Origin: Gordonia sp. ABSL11-1
GTDB taxonomy: Bacteria > Actinomycetota > Actinomycetes > Mycobacteriales > Mycobacteriaceae
Reading direction: 5' to 3'
Assembly (NCBI RefSeq): GCF_030315685.1
Contig: NZ_JASXSI010000033.1
Coordinates: 1 to 44,566 of the forward strand
DNA: 44,566 nt
Part shown: positions 23,618 through 32,112 of the stretch, one piece after another
Layout of the letters: each line of letters begins with the position of its first letter
Position numbering within the stretch: position 1 is the first letter of the stretch
Program-made: the position numbers and the translations under genes
Notes under the pieces: generated by a model
What the model was told of the DNA's origin: nothing
The model's input: only the letters and a program-made list of their open reading frames with translations
Database searches by the model: none

Positions 23618-24796
23618 ATGAGAACCAACGCCAGACGCCGCCTCTACACGACCACCGGCATCGCCGCACTGGCCGCAGCACTCGCGTTCACCGCCGCATG
23701 CGGATCCGGCGGCAGCAGCGAAGGGTCCGGCTACACGGGCGCGGTCGGACCGGTCGACCTCAGTGACAACTGCCCTTCCACCATCGTCGTCCAGACCGAC
23801 TGGAACCCGGAGGCAGAGCACGGCCACCTCTACCAGCTGCTCGGACCCGACCCGAAGATCAACGCCGGCAACAAACGCGTCGTCGGTCCGCTGTTCGACC
23901 GCGGCCAGTACACCGGTGTCGACATCGAGATACGCGCCGGCGGTCCCGCGATCGGCAATCAGTCGGTGACGTCTCAGATGTATGCCGATCCCGCGATCAC
24001 TCTCGGCTACGTCGACACCGATCAGGCGATCCAGAACTCGGCGTCCAATCCGACGACCGCGGTGATGGCTCCGCTCGACATCAGTCCGCAGATCATCATG
24101 TGGGACCCGGCGACCTATCCACAGGTCAAGCAGATCGCCGACCTCAAACCCACCAAGGCGCGCGTACTGTACTTCGAGGGCTCGACCTACATGAGCTACC
24201 TGACCGGCGCCGGGATCCTCTCGGCCGATCAGGTCGACGGCAGCTACGACGGCAGCCCGGCCAACTTCGTCGCCGACCAGGGTCGCTCCGCGCAACAGGG
24301 CTACGCCAGCTCCGAACCCCAGCTGTACCAGGAAGAGGTCGAGGGCTGGAAGAAGCCCATCGCCTATCAGCTGGTGCACGACGTCGGCTTCCCGACGTAC
24401 AAGTCGGCCATGGCCATTCGTTCCGGCGAGCTCGAGAAGAACGCCGCGTGCCTCCAACAGCTCGTGCCGGTCCTCCAGCGAGGCGCGGTCGACTACCTCG
24501 CCGATCCCGGCACCGCGAACACGGTCATCCTCGACGCGGCCCAGCAGTACAACACCGGCTGGGTCTACACCCAGCGCAACGCCGACTTCGCCGTGCGGAC
24601 CATGCGGGACCGCAAGCTCGTCGGCAACGGGCCGAACGGAACGATCGGCGACTTCGACACCACACGCGTCCAGCGGGTCATCGACGTGACCACACCCATC
24701 TTTGCCAAGCAGGGCACGCCCGTCGCCGACGGCCTGACGCCGGACGCCGTTTCGACGAACCGCTTCATCGACACCTCGCTGGGACTGCCGTCATGA
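23618..24796 (+). CDS. ABC substrate-binding lipoprotein, NMT1/ThiY-like
   Basis: 392 residues. A lipoprotein signal with twin-Arg-like basic start (MRTNARRRLY) ends in the lipobox FTAACGS (Cys near residue 28). The mature part begins with VVQTDWNPEAEHGHLYQLLG, matching the DW...H...Y motif of the NMT1/THI5/ThiY group of binding proteins, which bind heteroaromatic ligands such as thiamine-pyrimidine derivatives. Later segments (YADPAITLGYVDTDQAIQNS; VMAPLDISPQIIMWDPATYP) are unlike nitrate or taurine binders. AAGGAA precedes the ATG; an earlier in-frame ATG at 23576 would put the signal out of place. It captures the substrate outside the cell for the importer. Confidence 0.88.
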   Translation: MRTNARRRLYTTTGIAALAAALAFTAACGSGGSSEGSGYTGAVGPVDLSDNCPSTIVVQTDWNPEAEHGHLYQLLGPDPKINAGNKRVVGPLFDRGQYTGVDIEIRAGGPAIGNQSVTSQMYADPAITLGYVDTDQAIQNSASNPTTAVMAPLDISPQIIMWDPATYPQVKQIADLKPTKARVLYFEGSTYMSYLTGAGILSADQVDGSYDGSPANFVADQGRSAQQGYASSEPQLYQEEVEGWKKPIAYQLVHDVGFPTYKSAMAIRSGELEKNAACLQQLVPVLQRGAVDYLADPGTANTVILDAAQQYNTGWVYTQRNADFAVRTMRDRKLVGNGPNGTIGDFDTTRVQRVIDVTTPIFAKQGTPVADGLTPDAVSTNRFIDTSLGLPS

Positions 24797-26124
24797 CCGC
24801 CCCGGTGGTCGCCGTCGGCACCGACGACGGACGGCCCGACTTCGACTCCCACGACGTCGAGGCGCTCGCCGACGACCTGCTCGCCATCCTCGGGCCCCGT
24901 GGTGTGAGCATGCTCCCCCGCGCATTGCGGCGCGCGGCGCGGGACGGCTCCGGGATGAGTCCCATCCTCTCGGCGCAGGATCTCGGCGCACCCGACCTCG
25001 TCTGCTTCCCGCGCACCGCGGATGCGGTCCCGTCGATCGTGCGGGCGGCGGTCGCGCGCGGCGTACCGATCACCACCAGGGGGAAGGGCACCGGCAACTA
25101 CGGCCAGGTGATCCCCCGGTTCGGCGGGCTCGTCCTCGATATGACCTCGTTGACCGAGATCCACTCCCTGACAGATCGTTGCATCACCGCACAGGCGGGC
25201 GCACGGATGATCACTCTGGAGCAGACCGCGTGGGGGCGGGGCAGCCAGTTGTGGATGTACCCGTCGACCGTGCAGTCGACGCTGGGCGGGTTCCTCGCAG
25301 GTGGATCCGCCGGCACCGGAACCATCGTGCACGGACGCAATCACCAGGGCTACGTCGAGGCTCTCGACATCGTGTACGCGACCGACGACGCCGAGCTCGT
25401 CCATCTCGAGGGCGACGACGCCCAGCCGTTCGTCCATACCTACGGCGTCGCCGGCATCATCGTGGGCGCCTCGGTCCGCGTCGAGCCACGGCAGGAATGG
25501 CGCTGCGTGTACGCCAGTTTCGCTTCCCACCGTGAGGCTTTCGACGCGGCGTACGACGTTGCGGCACTCGAGCCGAAACCCCGCTTGCTCTCGGCGGACG
25601 GTCCTGCAATCGTCGACGCCCTGCCCGACGACCCTGCGTTCGTGTCCGGCCGCGCCAACGTCCGCGGCATCATCGACGCTCGCGTGCTCGACCAGGCCGC
25701 CGACATACTCACCACCGCGAGTGGTCGCATCGAGGCGGTACGCGAAGGCATCGCCGAGACGGTGAAACTGTCCACGCTCTCCTACAACCACCCGACGTGG
25801 TGGTTGCAGAAGGCGCAGCCCGACAAGTGGTTTCACATGGAAGTCCGAGGCGACGCGTTGGTGACCCGGCTCGACGAGGTCGAGTCCGTCTACGAGGGCG
25901 GCATGCTGCATCTCGAGGTCGGCCACGAGATGATGTTCGGGATGCTCAACGGCATCTACCACTCGCCTCAGCAGGTGATCGACGGCGTCGCGGCGTTGGA
26001 AGAACTCGGTGTCGGTGTGCATTCGCCCCACCAGTGGTATGTCGATCTGGATGCGGACCGGGTGCGGGCACTGGCCGAAATCACCGATCCGAAAGGGCTT
26101 CTCAATCCGGGGAGGTGGATGTGA
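24793..26124 (+). CDS. FAD-binding oxidase/dehydrogenase (PCMH/GlcD type)
   Basis: 443 residues. The PCMH-type FAD domain occupies the first half: PDLVCFPRTADAVPSIVRAA, VPITTRGKGTGNYGQVIPRF and GGLVLDMTSL, followed by STVQSTLGGFLAGGSAGTGT, the second flavin contact. The C-terminal half is the substrate cap and ends PKGLLNPGRWM, the family's usual ending. No covalent-FAD His is evident at the usual site. It would oxidise an alcohol, amine or ring C-H of an imported compound. The ATG overlaps the binding-protein stop (ATGA) and its stop overlaps the next start. Confidence 0.88.
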   Translation: MTAPVVAVGTDDGRPDFDSHDVEALADDLLAILGPRGVSMLPRALRRAARDGSGMSPILSAQDLGAPDLVCFPRTADAVPSIVRAAVARGVPITTRGKGTGNYGQVIPRFGGLVLDMTSLTEIHSLTDRCITAQAGARMITLEQTAWGRGSQLWMYPSTVQSTLGGFLAGGSAGTGTIVHGRNHQGYVEALDIVYATDDAELVHLEGDDAQPFVHTYGVAGIIVGASVRVEPRQEWRCVYASFASHREAFDAAYDVAALEPKPRLLSADGPAIVDALPDDPAFVSGRANVRGIIDARVLDQAADILTTASGRIEAVREGIAETVKLSTLSYNHPTWWLQKAQPDKWFHMEVRGDALVTRLDEVESVYEGGMLHLEVGHEMMFGMLNGIYHSPQQVIDGVAALEELGVGVHSPHQWYVDLDADRVRALAEITDPKGLLNPGRWM

Positions 26125-26900
26125 CCGTGCCGATTCGCACGCACCGCTACGCCGAGCTCACCACGGCGCAGATCGCCGCGGCGCTGTCGGAGGACTCCAT
26201 ACTGATACTGCCGACGGGCGCGATCGAGCCGCACGGCCCGCATCTGCCGCTCGCCACCGACCTCATCGTGGCCGAGGCGGTGTCGAACGCTGTGGCCGAA
26301 CGCGGCATGGCCGCCGGGCACGATGTCTGGCTCCTACCTGCCCTCGGATACACCAAATCCGATGAACACGCGAAGCTTCCGGGCACGATGTGGCTGCGGG
26401 CGAGTACCCTGTTCGAGACCATCGTCGACATCGGCGCGTGTGTCGCCCAGACCCCGGCGCGACGTCTGCTGTTTCTCAACGCCCATGGCGGCAATTCCGC
26501 GCTGATCGAGGTCGCCGCCCGAGAACTCCGGCGACGCTTCGATCTGCAGACCTTCTTTGCTTCTGGCCCTGCGCAGCCCGGCCCGACCGAACGCGGTCTC
26601 GGCATCCACGCCGGGTGGGCCGAAACGTCGATGATGCTGTATCTGCGCCCGGATCTGGTCCACATGGACCGGGCCGAGTCGTCCGTTGCCGTCGCGGTGG
26701 CCGACTCCGTCCACGTCGGATTCACCAAGACGGTCAAATTCGGCTGGCTCTCCACCGATTTCGCCGAGTCAGGAGTCATCGGGGATCCCACCGGCGCCCG
26801 CCCGGACATCGGTGAAAAGCTGTTCGACGAGCGGGTCGACACGCTCGTCGCCGCATTGGACGAGATCGCTGACTTCGATCCTGGACGGGTTCGGGCGTGA
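26121..26900 (+). CDS. creatininase-family amidohydrolase
   Basis: 259 residues from a GTG that overlaps the previous TGA, with GGGAGG directly upstream. Metal-binding motifs are intact: LPTGAIEPHGPHLPLATD (Glu36, His38/His41, Asp47), NAHGGN (120-125) and IHAGWAETSMMLYLRP. This family opens cyclic amides (creatinine) or removes formyl groups from ring-opened pyrimidines. In this operon it could act on a lactam or formamide left after deamination and oxidation of a heterocycle. Confidence 0.9.
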   Translation: MTVPIRTHRYAELTTAQIAAALSEDSILILPTGAIEPHGPHLPLATDLIVAEAVSNAVAERGMAAGHDVWLLPALGYTKSDEHAKLPGTMWLRASTLFETIVDIGACVAQTPARRLLFLNAHGGNSALIEVAARELRRRFDLQTFFASGPAQPGPTERGLGIHAGWAETSMMLYLRPDLVHMDRAESSVAVAVADSVHVGFTKTVKFGWLSTDFAESGVIGDPTGARPDIGEKLFDERVDTLVAALDEIADFDPGRVRA

Positions 26901-27508
26901 TCACCAGCGGCACCGGCTTCGGCGCTGATTGCCCAGTCGAGGAGTACTTGATCTCCGATCCGGTTGCGCTTCTGCATCGATGGTTGCCGGACGACGAGAG
27001 TCCCCCGCCACTCATGGCGTTGGCCACCGTCGGCCGCGACGGGTACCCACGTGTCCGGCATGTTCTGCTCAGTGAGGTCGACGCCACCGCGGTGTACTTC
27101 CACACGGACAGCCGGTCGTCGAAGGTAGCTGAACTGTCCGGGCATCCGCGCGCCGCGATCGCGCTGGCTTGGCCGGAGGTCGGCCGCCAGGTTGTCGCGC
27201 ATGGGGAGGTGCAGCGTGCCTCCGACGACGAGTTGCGGCGGACCTATTCTCGGCGGTCGCGCTATCTGCAACTGCTCGCGTGGGTCAACGACGCGGAAAC
27301 GGCAGCGCTCGATGCCGCAGAACGCAGGCGCGTCTGGGCCGAGTTCGACAGAGCCCACGGCGAGTTGTCCCCGCCGAGCACGTGGACCGGGTTCGCGATC
27401 GAACTCCACGAGGTCACGTTCTGGCGCGGTGACCCCGAGGGCCCCTCTCAGCGGTCCCGGTTTCGGCGCACCCACGACGGGTGGACGGCACAGGTGTTGC
27501 CGGGATGA
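26897..27508 (+). CDS. pyridoxamine 5'-phosphate oxidase-like flavoprotein
   Basis: 203 residues from a GTG overlapping the previous stop. PdxH-type features are LMALATVGRDGYPRVRHVLL, VYFHTDSRSSKVAELSGHPR (FMN phosphate contact), AIALAWPEVGRQVVAHGEVQ and a C-terminal VTFWRGDPEGPSQRSRF. It is close to true PNPOx in layout but the classic 'RP..S.I...S.QS' and 'R..HDR' substrate contacts are changed (YSRRSRYLQLL; FRRTHDG), so vitamin B6 oxidation is doubtful. It probably binds FMN and oxidises or reduces a pathway intermediate. Confidence 0.85.
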   Translation: MITSGTGFGADCPVEEYLISDPVALLHRWLPDDESPPPLMALATVGRDGYPRVRHVLLSEVDATAVYFHTDSRSSKVAELSGHPRAAIALAWPEVGRQVVAHGEVQRASDDELRRTYSRRSRYLQLLAWVNDAETAALDAAERRRVWAEFDRAHGELSPPSTWTGFAIELHEVTFWRGDPEGPSQRSRFRRTHDGWTAQVLPG

Positions 27509-28899
27509 CAGCAGGAACCTTCGTCAACGCGCTGGTGTTGCCGGTGACCGGCGACCGCACCTGGTTCTGGGGCTGGCTGTCGGTCGATGAGTCCGGACGG
27601 ATCACCGGGGTCGGCGAAGGCACCCCGCCGGCGGATGCACCGCAGCCCTGGCGAGACCTCGACGGGTGTTTTCTCGCACCGGGTTTCGTCTCCGCACACA
27701 GTCACATCTACACCGGGGGAATGCGCGGCGTGGCACCGAACAGTCCGTTGTACGAGTGGGTGTCGCTCAACGGACAGATGCTACTGGGTGCCGAAGCCGA
27801 AGACCTCTACTGGATGACGTTGGCCGGCGGTCTGGATCACCTCTCGTGCGGCATCACGTCCGTGTACAACTTCACCCAGTCCCGGGTCATCTCGTTGTTC
27901 GACTACGAGAAGTCCGTCCTCGCGGCCGCCCGTGTGCATTCACCCGAGTTCGTCACCCGCCAGGTGGACGGACTCGCCGATTCCGGTATCCGATTCGTCA
28001 CCAGTGTCCGACTCGATGACGAACAGCTGGCCGAAGACGAGGCTTTCGCCGCTTTCGATGCGGTGATGACGCACCTCGACACCGTGCCGACTGGTCAGAG
28101 CCTCGGCGGCTCAGTGTACGGGGCAGTGCAGTGGTCGTCGTCCCCCGTGACCGCCGAACGCGAACGGGCACTGATGGACCGGTACACGATCACCAACCAG
28201 GCTCACTTCGTGGAGACCGCCGAACAGATCGAAATCCAGCAGGCGAAGTTCGGCTGGTACGACGCGGCCGGCGTGCTCGGTCCGGGTTTCGCGTTCGGTC
28301 ACTTCGTCCATCCGACCGACGAGATGGTGCACCGCGTGCGTGATACCGACACGGCAATGGTGTGGCAACCGATGTCGAACGGACGGCTCGGTTCAGGGAT
28401 CGCAGATGTACCTCGGCTGCTCCGGAACTCGATCACCGTCGGGATCGGTGTCGACGACCAGTCCTGCACCGACGTCTCCGATCCGTTCGAGAACATGCGG
28501 ACCGGGCTGTTCCTGCAGCGCGGCCTGCACAGCGATCCGGCCATCCTGACGCCCTCGGACGTTCTCGCCTTACACACCATCGGGTCGGCCTCGGCGATCG
28601 GAGCAGCCGATCGCGTCGGTTCGCTCGACGTCGGCAAGTTCGCCGATCTCGTGGTCGTCGATCCGAGGTCACCGCACACCGGACCGATCTGGGACCCGGT
28701 CGCCTCGTACGTGCTCGGGTGCGGTCTGCGCAACCTGCGGGAGGTATTCGTCGGTGGGGCGCCCGTGTGGAGTCGTGACACGACCGATCCACTGCGCGAG
28801 AACGCCGATCGCGAACTCACCGAACGGATGATCGCGTCGGCCGCCCGGTCGGGCATACACGCGATTCAACGCCCCCCGGCACCCGAGGGAGCCACGTGA
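27505..28899 (+). CDS. ATZ/TRZ-type amidohydrolase
   Basis: 464 residues from an ATG overlapping the previous stop. The metal site is complete: SAHSHIYTGGMRG (His65, His67), NQAHFVETAEQ (His234, Glu237), FGHFVHPTDEM (His266) and VGIGVDDQSCTDV (Asp317). C-terminal ADRVGSLDVGKFADLVVVDP is the typical end of the composite barrel. It belongs to the group of chlorohydrolases and deaminases acting on rings such as triazines, guanine and S-adenosylhomocysteine. It is the only intact enzyme of this type in the locus besides the cytosine-deaminase-like one, so the operon can perform at least two distinct hydrolyses. Confidence 0.9.
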   Translation: MTAGTFVNALVLPVTGDRTWFWGWLSVDESGRITGVGEGTPPADAPQPWRDLDGCFLAPGFVSAHSHIYTGGMRGVAPNSPLYEWVSLNGQMLLGAEAEDLYWMTLAGGLDHLSCGITSVYNFTQSRVISLFDYEKSVLAAARVHSPEFVTRQVDGLADSGIRFVTSVRLDDEQLAEDEAFAAFDAVMTHLDTVPTGQSLGGSVYGAVQWSSSPVTAERERALMDRYTITNQAHFVETAEQIEIQQAKFGWYDAAGVLGPGFAFGHFVHPTDEMVHRVRDTDTAMVWQPMSNGRLGSGIADVPRLLRNSITVGIGVDDQSCTDVSDPFENMRTGLFLQRGLHSDPAILTPSDVLALHTIGSASAIGAADRVGSLDVGKFADLVVVDPRSPHTGPIWDPVASYVLGCGLRNLREVFVGGAPVWSRDTTDPLRENADRELTERMIASAARSGIHAIQRPPAPEGAT

Positions 28900-29342
28900 C
28901 CATCCCACCGTTCGTGATCGACGTCGACGATCTCGTCGGCTACAAGATCAGCCCGGACGACACCGTCACGCTCGCCCTACTGTCCGGCCCGGCGACGTCC
29001 GGATCGGAAACCACTGTCTGCCTGGAAATCTGGGATCCGCTCGGCACGCAGCCGCCGAACAGCCATCCGGAGTCGTCCGAGACATTCGTGGTTCTTCGCG
29101 GCGAGGGCGTGGGGCACTCCGACGAACACACCCGGTTGCTGTCGTCGGGGACCGTCATCGTCATGGCTGCGGGTAGTGTGCACCAGATCGTCAACACGTC
29201 ACCCACGCACAAGATGTACGCGATCACCGTGATGGAACGCGACCGCGGATTCGAGGAGATGATCCTGTCTGGGACGCAGGTGCCCCTGTCGAACGAGGAT
29301 CGAAAGGTCGTGGTTGCGGCTGCAAAAGGACCTGTGGTGTGA
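28896..29342 (+). CDS. cupin-domain protein
   Basis: 148 residues from a GTG overlapping the previous stop. A single cupin barrel: motif 1 HPESSETFVVLRGEGVG (His, Glu) and motif 2 LLSSGTVIVMAAGSVHQIVN (His). The expected second metal-binding His of motif 1 (HxH) is replaced (N-S-H-P-E), so metal binding is uncertain. Small cupins of this sort act as isomerases, dioxygenases or ligand-binding proteins. Last gene of the nine-gene operon; its stop lies in a strong hairpin. Confidence 0.88.
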   Translation: MTIPPFVIDVDDLVGYKISPDDTVTLALLSGPATSGSETTVCLEIWDPLGTQPPNSHPESSETFVVLRGEGVGHSDEHTRLLSSGTVIVMAAGSVHQIVNTSPTHKMYAITVMERDRGFEEMILSGTQVPLSNEDRKVVVAAAKGPVV

Positions 29343-29373
29343 CGCGAGTCTGGCGCGGCTTGACTCGCGTCAC
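29339..29373 (+). terminator. perfect 12-bp hairpin at end of catabolic operon
   Basis: GTGACGCGAGTC (29339-29350) and GACTCGCGTCAC (29362-29373) form a perfect stem with an 11-base loop. It overlaps the cupin stop codon and the 3' end of the converging YCII pseudogene. No U-tract follows on the plus strand. Likely bidirectional terminator. Confidence 0.75.
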
Positions 29374-29748
29374 TGGGGTTCTTCCTGGAAGGCGCGGACT
29401 TCGATACGTGATCCCAGTGCGGCGGAGGCTTGTTCGGCCCAGGTGAGCGCGGCGGCGTCGTTGTCTGCATTGATGATCCAGAATCCGCCGACGTATTCGG
29501 TCGCTTCGACGAACGGTCCCGGAGTATGGGTGGGAACGTCGCCGGTCGCGTCGACGGTGATAGCGGTGGAGGGAGGATTGATGCAGCCCGCCCGCGGTGA
29601 CAGAGGCATCAGCCGCAGCGAGATCGTCGTTGAATCTTCCCACCGCAGCCATCACCTTCTCGAGTTCGGCGGGGCCCATGTCCTGCATCGAGTCCATCGT
29701 CGGTTCCTCGGCGGTGTCATGGGGCAGGGTCAAGAAGTACTGTGGCAG
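29370..29748 (-). pseudogene. YCII-domain protein gene, frameshifted
   Basis: The C-terminal half (29370 to about 29580) reads PGPFVEATEYVGGFWIINAD and then AAALTWAEQASAALGSRIEV, a clear YCII-related ending. The N-terminal half (QYFLTLPHDTAEEPTMDSMQ, ELEKVMAAVGRFNDDLA) is in another frame; the switch is near 29575-29586. A GAGGAG at 29756-29761 is spaced for a start at 29748, where the codon is CTG before CCACAGTACTTC; the usual ATG appears lost. Damage at two places suggests a pseudogene rather than one sequencing error. A full protein would have about 125 residues, normal for the family. Confidence 0.75.
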
Positions 29749-29946
29749 TGGACATCTCCTCAATCTCGAGTTGGTGTTCTGTCATTGGGGCTGACCGCGC
29801 ACGGATGGAAAACTCATCGCCACGAGCTGATCCCACCGTGGCACACGTGCTATTGGCAGCCGCGTCACGACGACCCCCTTCGTGGCGGCGAGGCGTTGGC
29901 GGGTGCTTTCGCCTCGACCCCGATGAACAACCGATTGATGCCTCGA

Positions 29947-30549
29947 TCATGACGCGGGTCCGAAGAGTCGATCGAGATGCTGTTCAATGGCTGCGAGTGC
30001 CGCCGGCGGTTCGATGACGCCGAGGTCGAGAAGGGGACCGAGGCCGGTCAGCGCAAGGACGAGGTCCGTTTCGATGACCGGGTCGCTGTCGTGACGGATA
30101 TGCCCCTGGCTCATCGCCTCTCGGATGAGTCGTTCGACCATCGCGCGTCCATCTCGCAGTCCGAGGCCAACCTGTTGACGCAACGATGGGTCGTGCATGG
30201 CTTCGAGCACGTACGCCGCGTTCATACGGCTGGTGGCGCGGGAATCGGATCGGAGAGGAAGCATCTCTGTGAGGACCACTCGCAGCACGTCGCGAGGATG
30301 CGGAGGTTGGTCGAGTGACTCCAGGCTTCGTGCGACTCGGCGAGATGTCTGTTCGGAAGCGAACTCCATCGCGAAGGCCAACATCTCTGCGCGTGAGGAG
30401 AAGTAGTGCTGCAACTGCCCCAGCGAGACTCCCGCCTCGCGGGCAACTTCGCGCATAGTCGCTCGCGCCCAGCCGTGCTGGTCAACGACGCGCCAGAGCG
30501 CATGAGCGATCAACTCACGTCGCTCGTGATGATCAACCTGCTTCGGCAC
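29947..30549 (-). CDS. TetR-family regulator
   Basis: 200 residues. N-terminal helix-turn-helix (about 8-52): RRELIAHALWRVVDQHGWAR, TMREVAREAGVSLGQLQHYF. The helical C-terminal domain is of the BetI-like/TetR_C kind (VLRVVLTEMLPLRSDSRATS, ALTGLGPLLDLGVI). The GTG start has GAGGGG five bases upstream. It is divergent from the DUF1992 gene across a 70-base AT-rich gap and probably controls itself and that gene. Confidence 0.9.
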   Translation of the reverse strand: MPKQVDHHERRELIAHALWRVVDQHGWARATMREVAREAGVSLGQLQHYFSSRAEMLAFAMEFASEQTSRRVARSLESLDQPPHPRDVLRVVLTEMLPLRSDSRATSRMNAAYVLEAMHDPSLRQQVGLGLRDGRAMVERLIREAMSQGHIRHDSDPVIETDLVLALTGLGPLLDLGVIEPPAALAAIEQHLDRLFGPAS

Positions 30550-30619
30550 CTGGACCCCTCTTTTACAATACAAGTGACATAATACATATGACCTAAATAG
30601 TTCGCGAGATGGAGTACTG
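30550..30619. promoter_or_regulatory. AT-rich divergent promoter region (tetR / DUF1992)
   Basis: An unusually AT-rich stretch for this genome (ttttacaatacaagtgac followed by ataatacatatgac). It carries two similar half-sites, CAAGTGACAT and CATATGACCT, spaced as a direct repeat. Promoters for both genes and the TetR site are expected here; I could not fix exact -35/-10 boxes. Confidence 0.45.
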
Positions 30620-31159
30620 ATGACGCCGGAGCACGAGCTGCCCCTCACATTCTGCAACCCCTCCGCTTTCGCGTTTGACGCCGAGACAGCGATTGCGCTG
30701 CTCGCCGACAGGCATATTCGTAAGGCGATCGAACGGGGCGATTTCGATGACCTTCCCGGCAGCGGTAAGCCCCTCGATCTGTCCGATGCCCATGACCCCG
30801 ACTGGTGGCTCAAGAGATTCATGAAGCGTGAGGGACTGGCCTTCTTGCCGCCCTCCATTCAGTTGCGCAAGGACGACGCCACCCTCGACGAGCAACTCGA
30901 TCAGCTACCGAACGAGAAGGCGGTTCGACACGAGATCGCCCAGTTCAACGAGCAGGTGATGCACGCTCGTCACCAACTGCCGTCGGGGCCGCCGCTGATC
31001 ACCATGCCGCGTGACGTCGAAGCCACAGTGGCCGCGTGGGCCGGCCGCAAGGCGGCGCGAACCGAGGAAGCACGCACCAAAGCGAGTGGAGAAGCCAAGG
31101 CAGAGCAGCGTTCTCGACGACCGCTCTTTCGCAAGCGAGGCCGTCGACAGTCGCGCTGA
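30620..31159 (+). CDS. DUF1992 (DnaJ-homologue-type) protein
   Basis: 179 residues from an ATG preceded by GGAG. The N-terminal domain carries the DUF1992 signature: ADRHIRKAIERGDFDDLPGS and GKPLDL, then DPDWWLKRFMKREGLAFLPP. The rest is a charged helical region and the last about 40 residues are strongly basic (EAKAEQRSRRPLFRKRGRRQ). Function of the family is unknown; it is often found as a small domain in DnaJ-like proteins. A membrane role is not suggested. It is probably regulated by the divergent TetR protein. Confidence 0.85.
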   Translation: MTPEHELPLTFCNPSAFAFDAETAIALLADRHIRKAIERGDFDDLPGSGKPLDLSDAHDPDWWLKRFMKREGLAFLPPSIQLRKDDATLDEQLDQLPNEKAVRHEIAQFNEQVMHARHQLPSGPPLITMPRDVEATVAAWAGRKAARTEEARTKASGEAKAEQRSRRPLFRKRGRRQSR

Positions 31160-31168
31160 AACAGACGT

Positions 31169-32112
31169 TCAGCCGCGAAGCAGTCCACCGTCGACGACGT
31201 GTTGGCTCCCGGTGATGTAGCTCGCGTCGTCGGAGAGCAGGAAGACGGCGAGCGAGGCGACTTCGTCGGGGGTTGCTGCGCGGCTGAGTGGAACGTCGGC
31301 GAGGACGGCGTGTTCGAACGTGGTGCGTGCGTCGGTGGTCATGAAGTCGCGGAAGCGTGTGTCGGTGGCACCGGATACCAGTGCGTTGACGCGTACGGAC
31401 CGCGGGGCGAGTTCAGCCGCCCAGCACTGTGCGGCAGCGGTGATGGCGGCTTTCGTTGCGGCATAGAGCGATGTGCCTGCCGCCGCTTCGTGAGCGGACG
31501 TCGATGATGTGACCGGCACAGCCGCCCCCGGTTGAGCTTGGTGCAAGAGCGGCGAGTTGCAGGAAGGGCCCGCGCAGATTGACTGCGACCAGTGCGAGCG
31601 AAGTCGTCGGCGTCCAGAGCGTCCACAGGACCTATCGTTGCGCGGCCGGCATTGAGCCACAGTCCGTCGATTCCGCCGTCGACAGCACTCACCAGTTCGG
31701 CTCCCGCCACACGTGACGACGCGTCGTTGGCGACAACGGTGGCCTCCGAGATCTCGGCCTTGAGTGCGTCGAGACGCTCGGTTCGGGTTCCGGTCAGAGT
31801 CAGGCGCGCACCTTCGGATGACAGCCGACGTGCGCCGGATCTTCCGATTCCGCTGGTCGCACCCGTGATCACGACGTGCTTGCCGGCGAGCGTGGCCCCG
31901 TCCGCAGACGCCGGATCGTCGTCAACCACGACGTTGCCGCGGTGGGACTCGGCGGGCAGTGCTGAGGTGAAGGGTCGTCCGCAGCCGACACAGTCGGTCG
32001 GGCCCGACGGTGCGGGGCGCGGGTCGTCGGTCTGCAGCAGTTGACACCAGGTCTCGTCGACGTCGCGCCAGGGCGGGGGGTCGACCTCTTCAGCCTCGAT
32101 CGCGGCAAGCAC
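31169..32112 (-). pseudogene. short-chain dehydrogenase/reductase, two frameshifts
   Basis: The Rossmann part (KHVVITGATSGIGRSGARRL, GLWLNAGRATIGPVDAL) is in one frame. The middle (LVAVNLRGPFLQLAALAPSS) is in a second. The catalytic part (TSSTSAHEAAAGTSLYAATK, with Ser and YxxxK) and the end (YITGSQHVVDGGLL) are in the frame that stops at 31169. Switches are near 31588-31600 and 31517-31532. The first frame is open far upstream with a non-SDR stretch (EEVDPPPWRDVDETWCQLLQ, CVGCGRPF), so the gene may also be fused to the 3' part of another gene. No good start is seen. Confidence 0.75.

Noticed and set aside
24565..26031. Long minus-strand open frame (488 codons) opposite the FAD oxidase
   Set aside because: It is antisense to a gene with clear family motifs; its His/Arg/Val-rich translation and lack of start signals are typical of shadow frames in GC-rich DNA.
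29717..29950. 77-codon minus-strand frame upstream of the YCII remnant
   Set aside because: Its end overlaps the YCII start region in another frame, and the rest is Arg/Pro/His-rich without motif or start signal.
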